Source of the DNA: CAITSH01 sp945892985
GTDB lineage: Bacteria > Pseudomonadota > Gammaproteobacteria > Burkholderiales > SG8-39
NCBI GenBank assembly: GCA_945892985.1
Contig: CAMDDU010000030.1
Location: 1-49,340, forward strand
DNA: 49,340 nt
Reading direction: 5' to 3'
Shown here: piece by piece, positions 6,115-13,996 of the stretch
How the letters are laid out: every line of letters begins with the position of its first letter
Position numbering within the stretch: position 1 is the stretch's first letter
Position numbers and translations under genes: made by a program
Notes under the pieces: generated by a model
Seen by the model: the letters and a program-made list of their open reading frames with translations, nothing else
What the model was told of the DNA's origin: nothing
Database searches by the model: none

Positions 6115-7017
6115 ATGAAACGTACTTCCATTTTATTCGCCGGCCTGATGGTCAGCGTCGGCCTGACCGTCGGCAGCAGCGCCAGCGCCCAGGAACTCAC
6201 CGGTACGCTCAAAAAAATCAAGGAAACCGGCTCGATCACGGTGGGCCATCGCGAGTCCTCGATCCCGTTCTCCTATCTTGATGACAAACAGCAACCCATA
6301 GGCTACTCCATGGAGTTGTGCATGAAGGTGGTTGACGCGGTCAAGGCCGACCTGAAAATGCCCAACCTGAAGATCAACCTGCAGGCGGTCACTTCGAGCA
6401 ACCGTATTCCGCTGCTGCAAAACGGCACCATAGACATGGAGTGCGGATCGACCACCAATTCGGTGGTGCGACAACAGCAAGTGGCGTTCGGCCCGACGTA
6501 TTTCGTCATCAATGTCACGGCCGCGGTGAAAAAGAATTCACCCGTCAACTCGTTGATCGATCTTGCCAACAAGCCGATTTCCACGACCTCGGGGACCACG
6601 GCTGTGCCACTGCTCAAGGCCTACGAGAAAACCAAGAGCATCGATGTCAAGGAAATCTACGGCAAGGATCACGCCGAATCGTTTCTGCTGCTCGCCGATG
6701 ACCGGGTCGCCGCATTCGTGATGGATGACATCCTGCTGGCGGGCCAGATCGCCAGCGCCAAAAATCCGGCCGATTACCGGATCATTCCCGAGTCGCTGCG
6801 CCAGGAGCCCTACAGCATGATGCTGCGCAAGGACGACGCGCAGTTCAAGGCCCTGGTCGACAAGACCATCGGCGCGGTGATGAAATCCGGTGAGATAAAC
6901 AAGATCTACGCAAAATGGTTTGTCAGCCCGATCCCGCCGAAAAATGCGAACTTGAACTTCCCGATGACGCAGCCGATCAAGGATGCGTTCAGCAACCCGA
7001 ATGACAAGGGCGTCTGA
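6115..7017 (+). CDS. gltI: Glutamate/aspartate ABC transporter periplasmic binding protein
   Basis: A 300-residue periplasmic solute-binding protein of the polar amino acid family (SBP_bac_3). Residues 1-25 are a signal peptide ending ASAQ. Family motifs include TGSITVGHRESSIPFSYLD, PIGYSMELC, and DMECGSTTNSVVRQQQVAFG, the last typical of the GltI type with its conserved Cys-Gly segment. It delivers glutamate or aspartate to the GltJK permease. It is followed by a strong hairpin terminator at 7061-7094 before gltJ, which would give more binding protein than membrane components. GAGGAG lies upstream of the ATG. Confidence 0.93.
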   Translation: MKRTSILFAGLMVSVGLTVGSSASAQELTGTLKKIKETGSITVGHRESSIPFSYLDDKQQPIGYSMELCMKVVDAVKADLKMPNLKINLQAVTSSNRIPLLQNGTIDMECGSTTNSVVRQQQVAFGPTYFVINVTAAVKKNSPVNSLIDLANKPISTTSGTTAVPLLKAYEKTKSIDVKEIYGKDHAESFLLLADDRVAAFVMDDILLAGQIASAKNPADYRIIPESLRQEPYSMMLRKDDAQFKALVDKTIGAVMKSGEINKIYAKWFVSPIPPKNANLNFPMTQPIKDAFSNPNDKGV

Positions 7018-7060
7018 GCGCTGCTGCCTGAAACACCGGGGCTAACGCCAATACCAGGCA

Positions 7061-7094
7061 AGCCGGAGGCGCACACGCCCTCCGGCTTTTTTTT
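7061..7094 (+). terminator. Rho-independent terminator/attenuator between gltI and gltJ
   Basis: Stem AGCCGGAGG-CG pairs with CG-CCCTCCGGCT around a short ACAC loop, followed by eight T (7087-7094). It lies between gltI and gltJ, which otherwise form one operon, so it probably lets only part of the transcripts continue. Confidence 0.85.
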
Positions 7095-7135
7095 GCCACA
7101 ATCTGGTACGGCCAACCAGCTCGAGGGACCGACAC

Positions 7136-7861
7136 GTGAACATGGGAATTTTGCTGGAACAGGTGCCAGATGGCGACGGGGCATGGTGGGAAATGCTCGC
7201 CAGTGGCCTGGGTTGGACACTGGCGACGGCGTTTTTTGCCTGGATCATGGCCTTTACCCTGGGATCGGTGGTCGGCGTGGCACGCACCACCGACAAGCGC
7301 TGGCTGAGCCGGCTGGGCAACGCCTACGTCGAACTGTTTCGCAATATTCCCCTGCTGGTGCAGTTTTTCATCTGGTATTTCGTCATTCCCGGCTTGGTCC
7401 CGTCAGTCAAGCACTGGGTCGTGACGCTCGACCCGACCCAGCACCAGTTCGTCACCGCCATCGTCTGCCTGGGCTTTTTCACCTCGGCGCGCATTGCCGA
7501 GCAGGTGCGCTCGGGCATCCAGTCGCTGTCGCGCGGCCAGAGCGACGCCGGCTATGCACTCGGACTGACCGGGCCGCAAACCTACCGCTATGTGCTGCTG
7601 CCTATGGCCTATCGCATCATCATCCCGCCGCTGACCTCGGAGTTGATGAACCTGATCAAGAACACCGCGGTCGCCTACTCGATAGGCCTGGTGGAGTTGT
7701 TCTTCCGCACGCGGGAAATGGGTGAAATGACGTTCCGCTACTTTGAAGCGTTTGGCGCGGCGACACTGGTCTACATCATCATCGCCATGACTGCGAACCG
7801 GGTGATGGCGCTGATCGAGCGCCGCGTGGCGGTGCCCGGTTACATCACGGGAGCGAAGTGA
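7136..7861 (+). CDS. gltJ: Glutamate/aspartate ABC transporter permease GltJ
   Basis: A 241-residue inner-membrane permease of the HisM/GltJ type. It shows several hydrophobic membrane helices, VELFRNIPLLVQFFIWYF (family motif for polar amino acid permeases) and the EAA-type loop AGYALGLTGPQTYRYVLLPMAYRIIIPPLTSE that contacts the ATPase. The likely start is GTG at 7136 with GAGGG upstream; ATG at 7142 is an alternative. The stop overlaps the gltK start by one base (TGATG). Confidence 0.93.
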   Translation: MNMGILLEQVPDGDGAWWEMLASGLGWTLATAFFAWIMAFTLGSVVGVARTTDKRWLSRLGNAYVELFRNIPLLVQFFIWYFVIPGLVPSVKHWVVTLDPTQHQFVTAIVCLGFFTSARIAEQVRSGIQSLSRGQSDAGYALGLTGPQTYRYVLLPMAYRIIIPPLTSELMNLIKNTAVAYSIGLVELFFRTREMGEMTFRYFEAFGAATLVYIIIAMTANRVMALIERRVAVPGYITGAK

Positions 7862-8547
7862 TGGGAGATCTGGATTTCGAAGTCATCGGCCGTGCCCTGC
7901 CCTACCTGCTCACCGGCCTACAGTACACTTTCCAGCTCACGCTGATCGCCGCCATCGGCGGCATTTTCTTCGGCACACTGCTGGCGATGGCCCGCCTGTC
8001 CTCGTTCAAACCACTGGCCATGGCAGCCGCCGGCTATGTCAACCTGATGCGCTCCATCCCGCTGCTGCTGGTGATCTTCTGGTTCTATTTCCTCGTCCCG
8101 GTACTGATCCAGACAATCACCGGATCGGAGCGGCCGCCACAGATCGGTGCCGAACGCTCTGCCTACATCACCTTCATCATGTTCGAGGCGGCGTATTTTT
8201 GCGAAATAATGCGCGCCGGCATCCAGAGCATTTCGAAGGGGCAGGTCGGCGCCGCCTTCGCCCTCGGACTCAACTATTGGCAGGCGATGCGGCTTGTCAT
8301 CCTGCCGCAGGCCTTTCGCAACATGCTGCCGGTGCTGCTGACGCAGACCATCATCCTGTTCCAGGATGTCTCGCTCGTTTCGCTGCTCAACGTCACCGAT
8401 TTCGTCGGCGCATCGGTCAAGATCGCACAACGGGACAGCCGGGTCGTCGAGTTGTACGCCTTCGTCGCCCTCGTCTACTTCATCCTATGCTTCACGCTTT
8501 CTAGCCTGACCAAGAAGCTGCAAGCGAAAATAGCCATCATTCACTGA
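7861..8547 (+). CDS. gltK: Glutamate/aspartate ABC transporter permease GltK
   Basis: A 228-residue second permease subunit forming the channel with GltJ. Motifs: NLMRSIPLLLVIFWFYF and the coupling loop GAAFALGLNYWQAMRLVILPQAFRNMLPVLLTQ. Helices are spaced as in the HisM family. The ATG at 7861 overlaps the gltJ stop; GGGAG sits just upstream. It is followed 20 bases later by gltL. Confidence 0.93.
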   Translation: MGDLDFEVIGRALPYLLTGLQYTFQLTLIAAIGGIFFGTLLAMARLSSFKPLAMAAAGYVNLMRSIPLLLVIFWFYFLVPVLIQTITGSERPPQIGAERSAYITFIMFEAAYFCEIMRAGIQSISKGQVGAAFALGLNYWQAMRLVILPQAFRNMLPVLLTQTIILFQDVSLVSLLNVTDFVGASVKIAQRDSRVVELYAFVALVYFILCFTLSSLTKKLQAKIAIIH

Positions 8548-8567
8548 TCCGAACCAGGTAAAACCTC

Positions 8568-9296
8568 ATGATCCAGATCAAAAATATAAGCAAATGGTAC
8601 GGCAGCTTCCAGGTGCTCAAGGACTGCAGCACCAGCGTCGCCAAAGGCGAGGTTGTGGTGGTGTGCGGCCCCTCCGGTTCGGGCAAGTCGACGCTGATCA
8701 AATGCGTCAACGCACTTGAGCCCTTTCAGCAGGGGGAGATCAGCGTCGATGGCGTCTCGGTCGGCGATCCCAAGACCGACCTGCCCAAACTGCGCGCGCG
8801 CATCGGCATGGTGTTCCAGAACTTCGAATTATTTCCGCACATGTCGGTGCGGGAAAACCTCAGCCTGGCACAGGTCAAGGTGCTGGGCCGCTCGCAAGAC
8901 GAGGCCAACGAGCGCGGACTGAAATACCTCGACCGTGTCGGATTGATCGAGCAGAAAGACAAATTTCCCGGCCAGCTCTCAGGTGGCCAGCAGCAGCGCG
9001 TCGCCATCGCCCGCGCGCTGTCGATGGACCCGATCGCCATGCTGTTTGACGAGCCGACCTCGGCGCTTGACCCGGAAATGATCAATGAGGTGCTCGATGT
9101 GATGGTCGGCCTCGCCAAGGACGGCATGACCATGATGTGCGTGACCCACGAAATGGGCTTTGCGCGCACCGTTGCCAACCGCGTGATTTTCATGGACCGC
9201 GGCGAGATCGTCGAAGATGCGCCAAAGGACGACTTTTTCGGCAAGCCGCGCTCAGAGCGCGCAGTGCAGTTCTTGTCCAAGATCCTGCATCACTAA
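8568..9296 (+). CDS. gltL: Glutamate/aspartate ABC transporter ATP-binding protein
   Basis: A 242-residue ABC ATPase that energises GltJK. Walker A GPSGSGKST (about residues 34-42), Q-loop in GMVFQNFELFPHM, signature LSGGQQQR, Walker B MLFDEPTSALDP and the H-loop VTHEMGFA are all intact, so it should be active. It closes the operon; a REP hairpin (9317-9411) follows. Confidence 0.94.
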   Translation: MIQIKNISKWYGSFQVLKDCSTSVAKGEVVVVCGPSGSGKSTLIKCVNALEPFQQGEISVDGVSVGDPKTDLPKLRARIGMVFQNFELFPHMSVRENLSLAQVKVLGRSQDEANERGLKYLDRVGLIEQKDKFPGQLSGGQQQRVAIARALSMDPIAMLFDEPTSALDPEMINEVLDVMVGLAKDGMTMMCVTHEMGFARTVANRVIFMDRGEIVEDAPKDDFFGKPRSERAVQFLSKILHH

Positions 9297-9316
9297 AACC
9301 GAAGCCAATACGCGCC

Positions 9317-9411
9317 GTCATTGCGAGGAGGCGAAGCCGACGCGGCAATCTTGTGGTGTTGCGACTGCAGTCACAAGAGCGCTGAGATTGCTTCGCTGCG
9401 CTCGCAATGAC
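9317..9411. repeat. REP-type hairpin element with diverged left arm
   Basis: The right arm (9385-9411) is the reverse complement of the 27-base REP arm seen at 2335 and 3123. The left arm (9317-9352) begins GTCATTGCGAG, then diverges (GAGGCGAAGCCGACGCGG) and ends GCAATCTT. The element lies exactly in the gap between convergent gltL and the ThDP enzyme gene, where its foldback could act as a bidirectional transcription barrier. Confidence 0.8.
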
Positions 9412-9421
9412 ATGGTGACCT

Positions 9422-11110
9422 TCAGCGTGCCTGCTTGGCCTTTGCTGTGATGGCATCGAGGGTGGTGCTGGTGGTGATCGCCTGCGGATCGATTCGCACC
9501 TCGATCAGCGCCGGCTTGCCCGCCGCCAGCGCGCGCTCAAAGGCCGGGGCGAACTGCGCCGTTTCTTCCACCGTCTCGCCATGCAGGCCGAACGAGCGCG
9601 CGAACGCGGCGAAGTCCGGGTTGACCAGCGCCGTGCCATGCACGCGCTCCGGGTACTCACGCTCCTGATGCATGCGAATGGTGCCGTACATGCTGTTGTT
9701 GATGACGACGAATATCACGTTCGCGCCAAATTGCGCGGCAGTGGCGATTTCCTGACCGTTCATCAAAAAATCGCCATCACCGTTAAAGGACACAACAATG
9801 CGCCCGGGATGGGCAATTTTCGCCGCCACCCCGGCCGGCACGCCGTAACCCATTGAGCCGTTGGTCGGCGCCACCTGCGTGCGCAAGCCGGTAAAACGGT
9901 AATAGCGCTGCACGAAGCCGCTGAAGTTGCCGGCACCGGTGGTCAGAATGCTGTCGGCGGGCAGGCGCTCGCGCAGCCAGGCGATGAGCTCACCCATCTG
10001 CACCTTGCCGGGTATGGCGGCCGGCTTGTCGTTCCAACCGATGTAGTCGGCGCGCGCGGCGGTGAGCCAGTCGCGCCAGGCGCCGCCGTCTATTTTCAGC
10101 TGCGCCGCAGCGGCGGCGAAATTCGCCATACCTGAATTGATCAGCAACTCACCCTGATAGACTCGCCCCAACTCCTCGGCGCCCGCATGCACATGGATCA
10201 GCCGCTGTTTCGGGCGGGGCGACTGGAGCAGCGTGTAACCGCTGGTGGTCATCTCGCCCAGGCGCGCACCGACGACCAGCAGCAGGTCGGCGTCGCGCAC
10301 GCGTTGCGCCAGTTTCGGATTGAGGCCGATGCCAACATCGCCGATGTAATGCTCGCGACGGTTGTCATACAAATCCTGAAAGCGAAAAGCGCAGCTCACC
10401 GGCAGGCCCGCAGCCTCGGCAAAGCGGGCAATGTTGGCGCAGGCCTCCGGCGTCCACACCGTGCCACCCAGCATCAGCAACGGCCGCTTGGCGCCCTGCA
10501 GCGCGACACGCAAGCGGTCCATGTCGGCCGGCGCCGGCGCCGCCTGCACCGCCTGGTAGGGCGCGGTGTCGGCCACCGTCGCGAGCTGGATCAGCATGTC
10601 TTCGGGCAGCGCCAGCACCACCGGGCCGGGCCGACCCGAGGTTGCGACCTGGAAGGCGTGGTTGACGTATTCGGGGATGCGGTCGGCGCGATCGATCTGC
10701 GCCACCCACTTGGCCATCTCACCGAACATGCGCCGATAGTCCATTTCCTGAAAGGCTTCGCGCTCGACAAAATCGCCGCCAACCTGGCCGATGAACAGGA
10801 TCATCGGCGTGGAGTCCTGGTAGGCGGTGTGCACGCCGATCGACGCATTGGTCGCTCCGGGGCCGCGCGTGACAAAGCAAATGCCGGGTCGGCCGGTGGT
10901 CTTGGCCCAGGCCTCGGCCATGTAGGAAGCGCCGCCATCCTGGCGCGCCACCACGAGCTTGATGTCCTCGCGCGCATCGTAGAGCGCGTCGAGCACGGCC
11001 AGATAGCTCTCGCCCGGGACGCAGAACGCGGTGTCCACGCCGTGCACGCGCAGCGCATCGACTATGAGTTGCCCGCCGGTGCGGGGCTTAAGGTCTAGGT
11101 CTATTTTCAT
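9422..11110 (-). CDS. ThDP-dependent enzyme, acetolactate synthase-like
   Basis: A 562-residue enzyme of the acetolactate synthase/pyruvate decarboxylase superfamily. Seen in order: N-terminal Pyr domain with the cofactor-activating Glu34 in VPGESYLAVLD, the central domain (PLLMLGGTVWTPEA), and the C-terminal PP domain with the ThDP/Mg motif GDGDFLMNGQEIATA...NNSMYG. The EMDYRRMFGEMAKW segment replaces the usual QExD of anabolic acetolactate synthase, and no small-subunit gene is nearby, so a catabolic carboligase or decarboxylase is more likely than IlvB. TTG at 11116 is an alternative start. A terminator-like hairpin lies 130 bases upstream in its leader. Confidence 0.85.
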   Translation of the reverse strand: MKIDLDLKPRTGGQLIVDALRVHGVDTAFCVPGESYLAVLDALYDAREDIKLVVARQDGGASYMAEAWAKTTGRPGICFVTRGPGATNASIGVHTAYQDSTPMILFIGQVGGDFVEREAFQEMDYRRMFGEMAKWVAQIDRADRIPEYVNHAFQVATSGRPGPVVLALPEDMLIQLATVADTAPYQAVQAAPAPADMDRLRVALQGAKRPLLMLGGTVWTPEACANIARFAEAAGLPVSCAFRFQDLYDNRREHYIGDVGIGLNPKLAQRVRDADLLLVVGARLGEMTTSGYTLLQSPRPKQRLIHVHAGAEELGRVYQGELLINSGMANFAAAAAQLKIDGGAWRDWLTAARADYIGWNDKPAAIPGKVQMGELIAWLRERLPADSILTTGAGNFSGFVQRYYRFTGLRTQVAPTNGSMGYGVPAGVAAKIAHPGRIVVSFNGDGDFLMNGQEIATAAQFGANVIFVVINNSMYGTIRMHQEREYPERVHGTALVNPDFAAFARSFGLHGETVEETAQFAPAFERALAAGKPALIEVRIDPQAITTSTTLDAITAKAKQAR

Positions 11111-11236
11111 GATCAATCTGCCAAGAAAGGCTTGAAACAGGAGTGTGTTGCGAAATCACGTCAGCAAGTTCCCTCCGCCGTCAAGGGGGAGGGGGTTCCG
11201 TGCCCTGGCGCGGGTATTTCACAGCGCCCTTCCTGC

Positions 11237-11266
11237 AAAAAAACCGCCACTCTTTTACAAGTGGCG
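11237..11266 (-). terminator. Terminator-like hairpin in leader of ThDP enzyme gene
   Basis: On the minus strand a 7-base stem CGCCACT/AGTGGCG with an 8-base loop is followed by G and seven T (11243-11237). It lies between the ThDP gene start (11110) and the divergent CoA-binding gene. Nothing is encoded on the minus strand immediately upstream, so it may be an attenuator in a long leader, or block antisense transcription from downstream. Confidence 0.55.
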
Positions 11267-11327
11267 ATGCGTTATTATTGGGCCGCTGCAAACCCAAACA
11301 ACGCCTCGCTGCGGCCACCAGATAATT

Positions 11328-11798
11328 ATGTCAGACATCCCCACCCTTCGCCGCATCCTTGCGCAAAGCCGCACCATTGCCGTCGTGGGACTTTCCGCCG
11401 ACTGGTTCCGGCCAAGCTATTTCGCCGCCAAATACATGATCACCCACGGCTACACGGTTATCCCGGTGAATCCGCGCTACGCGGAAATTCTTGGCCAAAA
11501 ATCGTACAAATCACTGCGCGACATCCCGGCCGAAATCGCCGGCACGATCGACATCGTCGACTGCTTCAGGAAGACCGCGGACATCATGCCCATTGCAGAG
11601 GACGCCATCGCCATAGGCGCCAAGGTGCTGTGGCAGCAAATAGGCGTACTCAATCACGAGGCCGGGGAAAAAGCCAGGGCGGCGGGCCTGGATACCATCA
11701 TGAACCGCTGCGTCAAGATCGAGCACGGACGGCTGTTCGGGGGACTGAACTGGTGCGGCGTTAATACCGGCGTCATCTCGGCAAAACGGCCTCATTGA
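11328..11798 (+). CDS. CoA-binding domain protein (YccU-like)
   Basis: A 156-residue single-domain Rossmann-like protein of the CoA_binding_2 family. TIAVVGLSADWFRPSYFAAKYM holds the GxS/N nucleotide loop, followed by GYTVIPVNPRYAEILGQKSY and VLWQQIGVLNHEAGEKARAAG, then a conserved NRCVKIEHGRL. Its precise role is unknown. It leads a plus-strand run with an FNT channel and O-acetylhomoserine sulfhydrylase, and family members are often found next to metY-type genes. ATG at 11328 is chosen because homology begins there; a longer open frame upstream lacks family sequence. Confidence 0.88.
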   Translation: MSDIPTLRRILAQSRTIAVVGLSADWFRPSYFAAKYMITHGYTVIPVNPRYAEILGQKSYKSLRDIPAEIAGTIDIVDCFRKTADIMPIAEDAIAIGAKVLWQQIGVLNHEAGEKARAAGLDTIMNRCVKIEHGRLFGGLNWCGVNTGVISAKRPH

Positions 11799-11823
11799 TT
11801 CTCCCTCACTCATTCACCACGCC

Positions 11824-12648
11824 ATGAACGATACCGTCAACCTTGACGCCTACTCGCCGCGCGAAATCGCCGAACGCATCGAAAACGTCGGCGTCGCCAA
11901 GGCGCGCCTGCCGCTGCTCTCGATCGTGATGCTGGGCATGCTCGCCGGCGCCTTTGTCGGCCTGGGGGCCTTGTATTTCACGCTGGTAAGCAGCGACGCA
12001 TCGCTCGGTTTTGCCGCCACTCGCGTCCTTGGCGGCGTGTGCTTTTCTCTCGGACTTCTGCTGGTGATGGTGGCCGGTGCGGAACTGTTCACCGGCAACA
12101 ACCTGCTGGTCATGGCCTGGGCCGAGAACAAGCTGACCACCGGCGAGGTGTTGAAAAACTGGGTGATTGTCTGTCTTGCCAATTGCGCCGGTGCGGCCGG
12201 GCTCGCGCTGCTGGTGTACTTGTCCGGACACCTGGGCATGAACGGCGGTGGCGTGGCGCAGCAGGCGGTAAAAATCGCCGCAATCAAGGCCGGCCTGCCG
12301 ACCTTGCAGGCGTTTTTCAGCGGCATGCTGTGCAACATCCTGGTGTGCATGGCGGTGTGGATGTCCTTCGCCTGCCGCAGCGTGGTGGATAAAATGGTCG
12401 CGGTGATATTTCCGATTTCCGCCTTTGTCGCGGCGGGCTTTGAACACAGCATCGCCAACATGTATTTTTTCCCGCTTGCCATGCTGCAGCAGGCACACGC
12501 GCCGCTGGCCCTGCCCGGTGCCGCGTTGATAGACCTGCCGCACGTGCTCGCCAACCTCGGCGCGGTCATCGCCGGCAATATTGTCGGCGGCAGCGTGGTG
12601 GTGGCGCTGGTCTATCACGTCATCTACCGCCGCGGCGCAAAAACCTGA
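11824..12648 (+). CDS. Formate/nitrite (FNT) family channel
   Basis: A 274-residue inner-membrane protein with six hydrophobic helices typical of pentameric FNT channels (FocA, NirC, HSC). Signature segments: AGAELFTGNNLLVMAW (first conserved loop) and AAGFEHSIANMYFFPLAM containing the pore His. FNT channels pass small monovalent anions: formate, nitrite or hydrosulfide. No formate or nitrite enzymes are nearby, whereas a sulfide-using sulfhydrylase follows 27 bases downstream, so hydrosulfide is the substrate I would test first. That is inference from context. Confidence 0.88.
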   Translation: MNDTVNLDAYSPREIAERIENVGVAKARLPLLSIVMLGMLAGAFVGLGALYFTLVSSDASLGFAATRVLGGVCFSLGLLLVMVAGAELFTGNNLLVMAWAENKLTTGEVLKNWVIVCLANCAGAAGLALLVYLSGHLGMNGGGVAQQAVKIAAIKAGLPTLQAFFSGMLCNILVCMAVWMSFACRSVVDKMVAVIFPISAFVAAGFEHSIANMYFFPLAMLQQAHAPLALPGAALIDLPHVLANLGAVIAGNIVGGSVVVALVYHVIYRRGAKT

Positions 12649-12675
12649 TTGGCAAAACCTGACTGGAACCGCAGC

Positions 12676-13986
12676 ATGGCTGACCGAAAATTTGGCATAG
12701 AGACCCTCACCCTGCACGCCGGGCAGGTGCCCGACCCGGCCACCGGCGCACGCGCCGTGCCGCTGTACCAGACCACGTCTTTTGTCTTTGACTCGGCCGA
12801 TCATGCGGCGAGCCTGTTCAACCTGCAGACCTTCGGCAATGTCTATACCCGCCTGTCCAACCCGACAACCGCGGTGTTCGAGGAGCGCATGGCGGCGCTC
12901 GAGGGCGGACGCGCCGCATTGGCCGCCGCAACAGGCCAGGCTGCGGAGATGACCGCACTGCTGGCGCTTTGCCAGCAGGGTGACGAGATCGTTTCCGCCT
13001 CGACGCTCTACGGCGGCACCTATTCGCTGTTCGATGTGAATTTCCGCAAGCTCGGCATCAACACCACCTTCGTGCATCCCGACGATCCGGAAAATTTTCG
13101 CCGCGCCATCAGCAAAAAAACAAAAGTTCTTTATGCCGAGACCATAGGCAACCCGCTGATGAACGTGGCCGACATCGAGGCCATCGCCGCCATCGCCCAC
13201 GAAGCGGGCGTGCCGCTGATCATCGACAATACCGTCGCCTCGCCCTACCTTTGCCGCCCGATTGAATTCGGCGCCGACATTGTCGTGCACTCGGCCACCA
13301 AGTACATTGGCGGCCACGGCACCAGCATGGGCGGGGTCATTGTCGAATCGGGGAAATTTCCCTGGGACAATGGTAATTTTCCGGATATGACCGAGCCCTC
13401 GCGCGGCTATCACGGCGTGCGCTTTTACGAGACCTTCGGCGACTTTGGCTACACCATGAAGGCGCGCATGGAAACCATGCGCACCTTTGGCGCGACGCTG
13501 TCGCCCTTTAACGCCTGGATGATGTTGCAGGGCCTGGAAACGCTGCACGTGCGCATGGACAGGCATTGCAGCAATGCGCTGGCGGTGGCGCAATTTCTCG
13601 AGGTGCATCCGCTGGTCAGTTGGGTCAATTACCCGGGTCTTCCCGGCAACAAATATCATGCGCTCGCCAAAAAATACCTGTCCAAGGGCGCCAGCGGGCT
13701 GATGACCTTTGGGATAAAAGCGGGCGTAAAAGGCGGCGCTGATGGTGCCCGCAGAGCCGGCGAAAAATTCATCGAAGCGGCGACCTTCATGAGCCACCTC
13801 GCCAATATCGGCGACGCACGCACCCTCATCATCCATCCGGCGTCCACCACGCACCGCCAGTTGAGCGACGACGAGCAGGCCAAGGCGGGCGTCACGCCCG
13901 ACATGATCCGCATCTCCGTCGGACTTGAAACGCTGGACGACGTACTCTGGGACATCGACCAGGCCTTGCAGCAATCACAAAAATGA
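12676..13986 (+). CDS. metY: O-acetylhomoserine sulfhydrylase
   Basis: A 436-residue PLP enzyme of the Cys/Met metabolism family. It makes homocysteine from O-acetylhomoserine and sulfide. Seen: ETLTLHAGQVPDPATGARAVPLYQTTSFVF, NVYTRLSNPTTAVFEER, the phosphate-binding GQAAEMTALLAL, DNTVASPYLCRPIEFGADIV, and the PLP lysine in HSATKYIGGHGTSMGG. The insert after that motif (WDNGNFPDMTEPSRGYHG) and overall length fit the OAH rather than OSH/cystathionine type. ATG at 12676 is preferred; a TTG at 12649 would add nine non-family residues. The next gene starts 10 bases after the stop. Confidence 0.93.
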   Translation: MADRKFGIETLTLHAGQVPDPATGARAVPLYQTTSFVFDSADHAASLFNLQTFGNVYTRLSNPTTAVFEERMAALEGGRAALAAATGQAAEMTALLALCQQGDEIVSASTLYGGTYSLFDVNFRKLGINTTFVHPDDPENFRRAISKKTKVLYAETIGNPLMNVADIEAIAAIAHEAGVPLIIDNTVASPYLCRPIEFGADIVVHSATKYIGGHGTSMGGVIVESGKFPWDNGNFPDMTEPSRGYHGVRFYETFGDFGYTMKARMETMRTFGATLSPFNAWMMLQGLETLHVRMDRHCSNALAVAQFLEVHPLVSWVNYPGLPGNKYHALAKKYLSKGASGLMTFGIKAGVKGGADGARRAGEKFIEAATFMSHLANIGDARTLIIHPASTTHRQLSDDEQAKAGVTPDMIRISVGLETLDDVLWDIDQALQQSQK

Positions 13987-13996
13987 CAGGAACAGC

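Noticed and set aside
3123..9411. The repeated hairpins as a CRISPR array
   Set aside because: Arms are inverted pairs kilobases apart, not direct repeats with regular spacers, and no cas genes are present.
11806..13974. A 722-codon open frame on the minus strand
   Set aside because: It lies opposite the FNT channel and metY, both with clear family motifs; its translation is His/Arg/Gly-rich and low in family-like patterns, a typical GC-rich antisense artefact.
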